Assembly: GCA_903822375.1 (NCBI GenBank)
Contig: CAIJOU010000756.1
Span: forward strand, 1 to 6,321
Direction of reading: 5' to 3'
Length of the DNA: 6,321 nt
Origin: Candidatus Hydrogenedentota bacterium
GTDB taxonomy: Bacteria; Hydrogenedentota; Hydrogenedentia; Hydrogenedentales; CAITNO01
Both the position numbers and the translations under genes were made by a program. Of this stretch, positions 1 to 4,631 are shown one piece after another; the stretch's first letter is position 1, and each line of letters starts with the position of its first letter. The notes under the pieces were generated by a model. It saw nothing but the letters and a program-made list of their open reading frames with translations. It had not been told where the DNA came from and searched no databases.

Positions 1-857
1 ATGCCCGACAGCAGCCCCACCGCCAGCAGGCATCCACCCCACCAGGCAGGCGGCGTGCCCAAACAGGCCAGCAGCCGAATCAGACCGTAAATGCCGGTCT
101 TGATCATCACGCCGGACATCAGCGCGGACACGTGGCTGGGCGCGGCGGGATGCGCTTCGGGCAGCCACACATGCACGGGGATAAAGCCCGCCTTGGTGCC
201 AAAACCGATGAGCGCGAAGGAAAAGGCCGCGACAGCCAGCACCGGAGACAGCGCCCCCCCCGCTTTGGCAAAGGCGGAGAATTCGTACGAGCCCGCCTTT
301 TCACCAAGAATGACGAAAAGTGCCAGCAGAAACGCGGTGCCCATATGGGTCGCCACCATGTAAATCCAGCCGGCCTTACGGACGTGCGGTTTGTCGTGTT
401 CGTGGGTCACCAGAAAGAACGAAGACAACGCCATTACTTCCCAGGCAATGAGAAAAAGGATGGCGTTGCGCGCCGTAACCACCGTCATCATGCTGGCCAG
501 CAGCACGTTGTAGTGGAACCAGCCCACACCGAGCGCCTTTTGATCTTTCGTCCCACGCTGGTATCCGGCACCGTACAGCGCGCCCAGCAGCCCCAACCCC
601 GTGATGGGCAACAGGAAGAACGCCGAGAGCGGGTCCATGGCCAGATGAAGTTCGCCGCCCGGGACGGACCAAGGGATACGGACCGACTCGATGGAGTCTC
701 CGAACAGCCCCTGCACCGCGGCCAGCAGTCCCAGTGCCGCCCCCAGACAGGCGCCGAAGATTCCCCCGCGAACGCACCAGACAGGCCGGTGCGCCGGCAG
801 CACCGCAAAGAGGGCGGCGACCGCGAAAACGGCCAGGGATGCAACTACCAAAGACAT
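1..857 (-). CDS. HycC/HyfB-like proton-translocating membrane subunit (NuoL family), 3' end outside window
   Basis: This is an integral-membrane, antiporter-like subunit of a complex I-related enzyme, such as a group 4 membrane-bound hydrogenase, formate hydrogenlyase or the hydrogenase-related 'Ehr' complexes. In that family it moves H+ or Na+ when the redox arm turns over. Only the first 285 codons are inside the window; the frame is open to the left edge. The translation is strongly hydrophobic with many membrane segments. It has the conserved transmembrane Glu at residue 140 (in AWEVMALSSFFLV), Lys222 (in GFGTKAGFIPVHVWLPEAHP) and a following stretch APSHVSALMSGVMIKTGIYG containing Lys253. 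The motif WLPEAHPAAPS and SGVMIKTGIYG are typical of HycC/HyfB more than of NuoL proper. The ATG lies 14 bases after the stop of the upstream EIIA gene, and that stop (TAG) is part of a TAGGAA sequence that could serve as a weak, somewhat distant ribosome binding site, suggesting translational coupling. Which complex it belongs to cannot be decided, because partner subunits lie outside. Confidence 0.88.
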   Translation of the reverse strand, partial: MSLVVASLAVFAVAALFAVLPAHRPVWCVRGGIFGACLGAALGLLAAVQGLFGDSIESVRIPWSVPGGELHLAMDPLSAFFLLPITGLGLLGALYGAGYQRGTKDQKALGVGWFHYNVLLASMMTVVTARNAILFLIAWEVMALSSFFLVTHEHDKPHVRKAGWIYMVATHMGTAFLLALFVILGEKAGSYEFSAFAKAGGALSPVLAVAAFSFALIGFGTKAGFIPVHVWLPEAHPAAPSHVSALMSGVMIKTGIYGLIRLLACLGTPPAWWGGCLLAVGLLSG

Positions 858-871
858 TTCGGCTCGGATTC

Positions 872-1567
872 CTATTCGGCGGCGGACCGGTTCCGTTCAT
901 CAAGCAAACGGTCCACACGGCGGGCTTCGGCAAGGATAACCTCGCGCGTGCCCGGGTTGTCGATGACGGATTTGAAGCCCGCGTCGTGCAGCGCAAAACC
1001 GAGGCGGGACAGCAGTTGAAGATGATGACGCACCATCGGGCTGACCAGCGTGAACAGGGTACGCACCGGTTGGCCGTCCATGGCGCCGAATTCGACGGGG
1101 TTTTCCAGGAAACACAGTGTGATCGAGGGCTGGGTCACGTGCAGCACGATGGGGTTGCGCGGATGGGGAATGGCCACCCCCCCGCCGATGGCCGTCGAGC
1201 AGACGTTTTCGCGACTCAGCAACACCCGGAAAAGAAATTCACGGTCCACGCCCTCCGGCAGGCGCATCGTGTCCACGACCGCCCGAAGCACTGACGGCGT
1301 GTCCGTCCCCTCCACACGGTAGAACACCCCACCCGCGTCAAGTGCGCGGGCCAGACTCACCGTCTCCTCAGACTCCGTCGGCTCGTTGAAGATCTCCTCC
1401 GAAACGGGCATCTTCTGGGAGGTGACCCACTCCAGCAGTTCCATGCGGTTAACGCGGTACTGGTCATGGACGCGGTAGGCGGGAATGGCTCCCGCCTTAA
1501 TCCAGCGGTAGACGGTCTTATCGGAAACCCCCAACAGGGTGGCGACTTCTCGGATTTTGAGTTGCAT
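872..1567 (-). CDS. Excisionase-type HTH / PTS EIIA (type 2, PtsN-like) fusion protein
   Basis: This 231-aa cytoplasmic protein joins two domains. Residues 1-50 form an excisionase/MerR-like helix-turn-helix (MQLKIREVATLLGVSDKTVY, then RWIKAGAIPAYRV), a fold that binds DNA. Residues about 69-222 are a PTS EIIA type-2 domain of the PtsN/fructose IIA class. The phosphorylatable histidine is His135 in IGGGVAIPHP, and His182 in LVSPMVRHHLQLLSRLG matches the second conserved histidine. No IIB, IIC or HPr domain is present, so a regulatory role is more likely than sugar transport. PtsN-like EIIA proteins commonly control ion transport and transcription according to their phosphorylation state, and EIIA-plus-HTH proteins are annotated in Chlamydia. 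I chose the ATG at 1567 because excisionase-type HTH proteins begin at this point and GAGAGAG precedes it, although only 2-4 bases away. A GTG at 1603 in the same frame would add 12 residues, but its purine-rich stretch abuts the start codon. It is probably the first gene of an operon with the antiporter subunit. Confidence 0.87.
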   Translation of the reverse strand: MQLKIREVATLLGVSDKTVYRWIKAGAIPAYRVHDQYRVNRMELLEWVTSQKMPVSEEIFNEPTESEETVSLARALDAGGVFYRVEGTDTPSVLRAVVDTMRLPEGVDREFLFRVLLSRENVCSTAIGGGVAIPHPRNPIVLHVTQPSITLCFLENPVEFGAMDGQPVRTLFTLVSPMVRHHLQLLSRLGFALHDAGFKSVIDNPGTREVILAEARRVDRLLDERNRSAAE

Positions 1568-1615
1568 TTCTCTCTCGACAGTCTCAAATTTCTCGCGACA
1601 CACCCTTCCATGACA

Positions 1616-1644
1616 AGACTACCCCATTCCCCTGTGAAATTCAA
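1616..1644 (-). promoter_or_regulatory. Weak candidate sigma70 promoter for the EIIA-HTH operon
   Basis: On the minus strand TTGAAT (1644-1639) and TAGTCT (1621-1616) are separated by exactly 17 bases. The -35 box matches the consensus at four of six positions, but the -10 box at only about three. Transcription would start near 1609, some 40 bases before the chosen ATG at 1567. This is a pattern match only, and an alternative sigma factor or a different site is quite possible. Confidence 0.25.
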
Positions 1645-1826
1645 GTTTTCCGCGGGATTCTCGCGTGCGGAAAGCGCAAAATACTTCACTGCGCACCGGT
1701 TCTGGACGATTAAAGGCTGGCGGACCAATGGGAAACCGACCAGCCTGTACGTCCGGTCTGCGCGGCGGCCAAGACGGCAGGATGCCGGACTTGGTGCCAT
1801 TCCCCGACTGCGGTCGCCGCGAAGCC

Positions 1827-1855
1827 TTGATTTCTTAATGATAACGCATTATCAT
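1827..1855 (+). promoter_or_regulatory. Probable sigma70 promoter of the znuABC operon
   Basis: TTGATT (1827-1832) and TATCAT (1850-1855) are separated by 17 bases. The -10 box matches TATAAT at five of six positions and the -35 box keeps TTGA. Transcription would begin around 1861-1863, leaving a leader of only about 16 bases before the znuA ATG at 1878. The position just upstream of znuA, and the overlap with a metalloregulator-type palindrome, support it. Confidence 0.6.
1838..1855. promoter_or_regulatory. Zur/Fur-type operator palindrome
   Basis: ATGATAACGCATTATCAT is a perfect 7-bp inverted repeat (ATGATAA / TTATCAT) around a 4-base centre. It is AT-rich in an otherwise GC-rich region. 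TGATAA/TTATCA half-sites are characteristic of Fur-superfamily operators, and a site just upstream of a zinc-type ABC transporter points to Zur. It covers the promoter spacer and the whole -10 box, so a bound repressor would block RNA polymerase. No zur gene is in the window. Fur or a manganese-responsive homologue remain alternatives. Confidence 0.65.
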
Positions 1856-1877
1856 CGAAACGCTGGATCCAGCTGGG

Positions 1878-2792
1878 ATGCGCTTTTTGAAACACAACCA
1901 ATATATACAGGTGCGATTCTTTGGCCTGCTCGCGGCGCTCAGCCTTACATTGTGTTGCGGCTGTGGCGCACCGTCGAAGCCGGTCGAAGATGGCGTGACG
2001 GATGTGATGGTACCCATCGCCCCGGTCGGCTGGCTGATGGAGCGCGTGGGCGGACCGGATGTTCGCGTGTCGGTACTGGTGCCGCCGGGACAGTCTGCGG
2101 AGACTTGGCAGGTGCTGCCGCGGCAGATGGAGGACTTGGGCAGGGCGAAGCTTTACGGCTTTCTCGGTCTGCCTTTCGAAGGGCCGTTGGTCGAAAAACT
2201 GAAGACCGTCTTTCCAAATCTCGTGATCGTGGACCTGCGCGAAGGTTTGAAATTGCGGACCGGGGAAAACCACCACGATGAAGGCGGTGTGGAACACGTG
2301 CATGGCGCGGCGGACCCGCATGTCTGGCTCGACCCGGTGCTGCTGAAGACCATGGCGGTCACCGCGGAAGCGGCACTGGCCAAGATGGTTCCGGGCCGCG
2401 CCCCGCAGTTCGCCGCGAACCGGCAAGCGCTGGCGTTGGAATTGGACAAGCTTGACGCGCAAGTGAGCGAAACCCTCACACCCGCGCGCGGCCGCGAATT
2501 CTTTGTGTTTCACCCCGCTTTCGGCTATCTGGCCGACCGCTACGGTCTGAAGCAGACCGCAGTGGAACACGAAGGCAAAGCGCCCGGCGCGCGGCGGCTC
2601 AGCGAACTGGCCGAACAGATCAAGAAAGACGGCGTGCACGCCCTGTTCATTCAGCCGCAATACTCCACGGCCGAGGCCAAGGCGCTTGCCGAATCGGCCG
2701 GCCTGCCGCTGGTCACGCTGGACGACCTTGCCGCGGACTATCCGGAGAATCTGCTGCGAATCGCCCATGCGCTGGCGGAGCACCTGAAATGA
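1878..2792 (+). CDS. znuA: Zinc/manganese ABC transporter substrate-binding lipoprotein (ZnuA-like)
   Basis: This 304-aa extracytoplasmic protein captures Zn2+ (or Mn2+) and delivers it to the permease encoded two genes downstream. It belongs to the cluster A-I metal-binding proteins (TroA/ZnuA). The N-terminus has basic residues, a hydrophobic stretch (about 14-27) and cysteines; LCCGC makes Cys29 the likely lipidated residue, although this is not a textbook lipobox. A short His-rich loop (His132, His133, His140, His142) precedes DPHVWLDP with the ligand His148. His212 in VFHPAFGYLADRYGL is the next ligand, and Asp282 in VTLDDLAADY is the probable fourth. The loop that normally reads SPHTYEP reads SAETWQV, so the usual first ligand His is Glu75. 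The ATG at 1878 has only a weak ribosome binding site (GGA about 10 bases upstream); a GTG at 1911 would shorten the signal peptide and has none. The stop overlaps the next start by 4 bases (ATGA). Confidence 0.92.
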   Translation: MRFLKHNQYIQVRFFGLLAALSLTLCCGCGAPSKPVEDGVTDVMVPIAPVGWLMERVGGPDVRVSVLVPPGQSAETWQVLPRQMEDLGRAKLYGFLGLPFEGPLVEKLKTVFPNLVIVDLREGLKLRTGENHHDEGGVEHVHGAADPHVWLDPVLLKTMAVTAEAALAKMVPGRAPQFAANRQALALELDKLDAQVSETLTPARGREFFVFHPAFGYLADRYGLKQTAVEHEGKAPGARRLSELAEQIKKDGVHALFIQPQYSTAEAKALAESAGLPLVTLDDLAADYPENLLRIAHALAEHLK

Positions 2793-3529
2793 CCACGCCG
2801 GCCATAGAACTGTCCGCGGTGGGCTTCGGCTACGACCCGCGCTTCCCCGTGCTGGAAGCCGTGGACATGCGCATCGAACGCGGCGCTTTTGTGACCATCG
2901 TGGGTCCCAACGGCGGCGGCAAAACCACGCTGTTCCGGCTGGTGCTCGGACTGATTCGCCCTACCCGGGGCACGGTGCGCGTGCTGGATGCGGACCCGGC
3001 GCGCGCGAGGGAGCGCATCGGCTACGTGCCGCAGCATTTTGCGTGCGACCCGCTCTTTCCCGTGCGCGTGCAGGACGTGGTGCGCATGGGCTGCCTCGGC
3101 GGCGCGCGCGTGTCGCGGCAAACTGCGCGCGAACGGGCGGCGGAGGCGCTGGACGCGGTGGGCCTCGACGGCCTTGGGCCGCGCTGGTTCAACAGCCTTT
3201 CCGGCGGCCAGCGACAACGCGTGCTCATCGCGCGGGGGCTGGTGACCGACCCGGAGATTCTGCTGCTCGACGAGCCCACTTCAAACGTGGACGCCACGGC
3301 GGAGGATGCCATCGCGCGCGTGCTGGAGGGGCTGCGCGGAAACATGACAATTCTATTGGTCACGCACACCGCCGCGGTCGCGTCGCGCTTTCTCGACACC
3401 ATTTACTGCGTGAACCGGCGCGTGCACGCACACCCGGCCACGGACAAACTCGACGAGGACCTGATGCGTCACATCACGGGCTTTGCCCTGGCGCCGGGCG
3501 ATATCTCTGGAGGGCATGCCGGTGTTTGA
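2789..3529 (+). CDS. znuC: Zinc ABC transporter ATP-binding protein (ZnuC-like)
   Basis: This 246-aa cytoplasmic ATPase powers import through the ZnuB permease. All ABC motifs are intact. Walker A is GPNGGGKTT (residues 39-47, with Lys45), the Q-loop glutamine is Gln82 in YVPQHF, and the signature is LSGGQRQR (137-144). Walker B is ILLLDEP (157-163, catalytic Glu162), a D-loop SNVD follows, and the H-loop histidine is His193 in LVTHT. The PQHFACDPLFPVRVQDVV segment is typical of metal-type (ZnuC/MntB) ATPases, and the length is normal for the family. The start overlaps the znuA stop and is preceded by GGAG (2777-2780) at 8 bases, a good ribosome binding site inside the end of znuA. This supports coupled translation. 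Zn2+ is favoured over Mn2+ by the operon context, not by this sequence. Confidence 0.95.
   Translation: MTTPAIELSAVGFGYDPRFPVLEAVDMRIERGAFVTIVGPNGGGKTTLFRLVLGLIRPTRGTVRVLDADPARARERIGYVPQHFACDPLFPVRVQDVVRMGCLGGARVSRQTARERAAEALDAVGLDGLGPRWFNSLSGGQRQRVLIARGLVTDPEILLLDEPTSNVDATAEDAIARVLEGLRGNMTILLVTHTAAVASRFLDTIYCVNRRVHAHPATDKLDEDLMRHITGFALAPGDISGGHAGV
3509..3514 (+). promoter_or_regulatory. Ribosome binding site that decides the znuB start
   Basis: GGAGGG lies inside the last codons of znuC. It is only 1-2 bases from an ATG at 3516 but 7-8 bases from a GTG at 3522 in the same frame. The spacing therefore favours the GTG. Confidence 0.55.
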
Positions 3530-4367
3530 TTTCTGGCAGGCCGCGCTCACCCATCCGCTCGCGCGCAACGCGCTGTTCGCGGCACTGCTGGTCAGCCTGT
3601 GCTGCGGCACCGTGGGCACCTACGTCGTCGTGCGGCGCATCAGCTACATCGCCGCCGGTGTGTCGCACTGCGTGCTCGGCGGGCTCGGCGCGGCCTGTTA
3701 CCTCAACGTGGCCTGGGGTTGGACCTGGCTCAAGCCCGTGCACGGCGCGCTGGCCGCGGCGCTGCTCTCGGCCATAGTCATCGGCTGGGTGTCGCTGCGG
3801 CGGCGCGAGCGCGAAGATACGGCCATCAGCGCCGTATGGTCCGTCGGCATGGCCGCGGGAATTCTGTTTCTCTACGCCACCCCCGGCTACAGCCAGGACC
3901 TCATGGGCTACCTGTTCGGCAACATCCTGCTGGTGACCAACCAGAGCCTGTGGCTGCTGGCCGGGCTGGACGCGGTGGTCATCCTGATTGTGTGGTGGTT
4001 CTTCCACCAGTTCCAGGCCGTCTGCTTCGACGAGGAGTTCGCGCGCCTGCGCAACCTGCGCGTCGACGCGTACTACATCCTGTTGCTCACGCTCACCGCG
4101 CTGACCGTGGTCGCGCTGTCCATGGTCGTCGGCGTGGTGCTCGTCATCGCGCTGCTCACGCTGCCCGCCGCCATGGCGGGCCGCTTCGCCCGTTCCCTCG
4201 GGCAAATGATGGTCTTTGCATCCCTGCTTTGCGCCGCCTGTTGTCTGGCCGGACTGACCATCAGCTACCGGCCCGACCTGCCCGTCGGCCCCACCATCAT
4301 CCTCGTCGCCGGCGCGGGATACCTCATCACGGCGGCACTGCCGCGCAGGTTCTTCCGGCGTGGATAG
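3522..4367 (+). CDS. znuB: Zinc ABC transporter permease (ZnuB-like, ABC-3 family)
   Basis: This 281-aa integral-membrane protein forms the translocation pore of the importer. It shows alternating hydrophobic helices throughout and ABC-3 family landmarks. These include VVVRRISYIAAGVSHCVLGG near residues 35-54, the EDTAISAVWSVGMAAGILFL stretch, DLMGYLFGNILLV, the cytoplasmic FDEEFARLRNLRVD, VVGVVLVIALLTLPAAMA, and a C-terminal LPVGPTIILVAGAGYL. The length is in the usual range. The start is ambiguous. GTG at 3522 has the best-spaced ribosome binding site and gives MFDFWQAAL, similar to the usual family N-terminus; ATG at 3516 would add two residues. The gene overlaps the end of znuC by 8 bases, so all three transporter genes should be co-transcribed and translationally coupled. 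No truncation or frameshift is visible. Confidence 0.93.
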   Translation: MFDFWQAALTHPLARNALFAALLVSLCCGTVGTYVVVRRISYIAAGVSHCVLGGLGAACYLNVAWGWTWLKPVHGALAAALLSAIVIGWVSLRRREREDTAISAVWSVGMAAGILFLYATPGYSQDLMGYLFGNILLVTNQSLWLLAGLDAVVILIVWWFFHQFQAVCFDEEFARLRNLRVDAYYILLLTLTALTVVALSMVVGVVLVIALLTLPAAMAGRFARSLGQMMVFASLLCAACCLAGLTISYRPDLPVGPTIILVAGAGYLITAALPRRFFRRG

Positions 4368-4387
4368 GGACAGCAAATAAGAGGCAC

Positions 4388-4406
4388 CAGCAAAGGCGTT
4401 TTGCTG
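4388..4406 (+). other. Small hairpin after znuB
   Basis: CAGCAAA (4388-4394) and TTTGCTG (4400-4406) form a perfect 7-bp stem with a 5-base loop, 21 bases after the znuB stop. There is no T-run after it, so it is not a classical intrinsic terminator. It could still protect or pause the 3' end of the znu transcript. Confidence 0.3.
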
Positions 4407-4453
4407 AAATCGCTCTCGAATGGTTTGATAAGCCGGTCAAGAGATGCTGCCTG

Positions 4454-4573
4454 CAAATCCCCCTTCGAAGGGGGCAGCCGCGAAGCGGCGGGGGATGTAA
4501 GCCCCGGCGCAGTAAACCCGACACAACATCCCCCGGTCGGCTTTCACCAACCACCCCTTCAAAGGGGGATTGA
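4454..4573. repeat. About 120-bp nested palindromic repeat element
   Basis: The element has imperfect terminal inverted repeats. The left arm 4455-4473 (AAATCCCCCTTCGAAGGGG) matches the reverse complement of 4554-4572 at 17 of 19 positions. The left arm is itself the perfect palindrome CCCCCTTCGAAGGGGG (4459-4474), and the right arm is nearly so (4554-4568). An inner perfect 10-bp inverted repeat, CGGGGGATGT (4489-4498) and ACATCCCCCG (4526-4535), surrounds a 27-base loop. A small GCCGC-GAA-GCGGC hairpin lies at 4477-4489. The architecture suggests a dispersed intergenic palindrome or MITE-like element rather than a gene. No T-run follows the stems. It may act as an mRNA end or insulator between the zinc operon and the nitrilase gene, which is inference. 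Copy number elsewhere in the genome cannot be seen here. Confidence 0.7.
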
Positions 4574-4618
4574 AGATGTCATATGCTATCCTTCTTGGGT
4601 TCCAGTAACACCGAAAAT

Positions 4619-4624
4619 GAGGAG
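4619..4624 (+). promoter_or_regulatory. Strong ribosome binding site of the nitrilase gene
   Basis: GAGGAG lies 7 bases before the ATG at 4632. It overlaps an in-frame upstream ATG at 4617, which has no purine-rich site of its own, and so fixes 4632 as the start. Confidence 0.7.
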
Positions 4625-4631
4625 CGCGTAC

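Larger units (their letters stand above)
1568..1877. other. Divergent intergenic region between the EIIA-HTH gene and znuA
   Basis: These 310 bases separate two genes transcribed away from each other. The right end holds the promoter and operator described separately. The left end holds a weak candidate promoter for the minus-strand operon. The middle, about 1645-1825, is GC-rich; I see no convincing small gene, RNA gene or riboswitch in it. Long open frames crossing it are antisense or out-of-frame extensions of the flanking genes. Confidence 0.7.

Noticed and set aside
376..996. Minus-strand 206-codon open frame
   Set aside because: It is out of frame with the membrane protein and EIIA genes, which show clear conserved motifs on the same strand; its own product has none.
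132..1019. Plus-strand 295-codon open frame
   Set aside because: It lies antisense to the antiporter subunit and the EIIA gene. Its product is full of R, Q, H and G without domain motifs, as expected of antisense frames in GC-rich coding DNA.
1357..1800. Minus-strand 147-codon frame reaching into the intergenic region
   Set aside because: It overlaps the HTH-coding part of the EIIA gene in another frame and has no recognisable domain.
1710..2783. Minus-strand 357-codon open frame
   Set aside because: It is antisense to almost all of znuA, whose lipoprotein signal and metal-site motifs are convincing. The antisense product is Q-, R- and H-rich without family motifs.
3474..4376. Minus-strand 300-codon open frame
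   Set aside because: It is antisense to znuB; the composition (G, Q, H, D-rich) mirrors hydrophobic codons read in reverse.
4459..4474. Perfect palindrome CCCCCTTCGAAGGGGG as an intrinsic terminator of znuABC
   Set aside because: It would be a very short hairpin, and the bases after it are GC-rich with no T-run. It fits better as one arm of the larger repeat.
3599..4573. Plus-strand 324-codon frame across znuB and the repeat
   Set aside because: It is out of frame with the ABC-3 permease and extremely Arg-rich; it simply continues into the palindromic element.
4454..4573. CRISPR array or riboswitch in the spacer
   Set aside because: There are no regularly spaced direct repeats, and the symmetry is inverted rather than tandem; I recognise no riboswitch core.
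4617..4631. Upstream in-frame ATG for the nitrilase
   Set aside because: It has no ribosome binding site, whereas GAGGAG is ideally spaced for the ATG at 4632; it would add five polar residues before the signal peptide.
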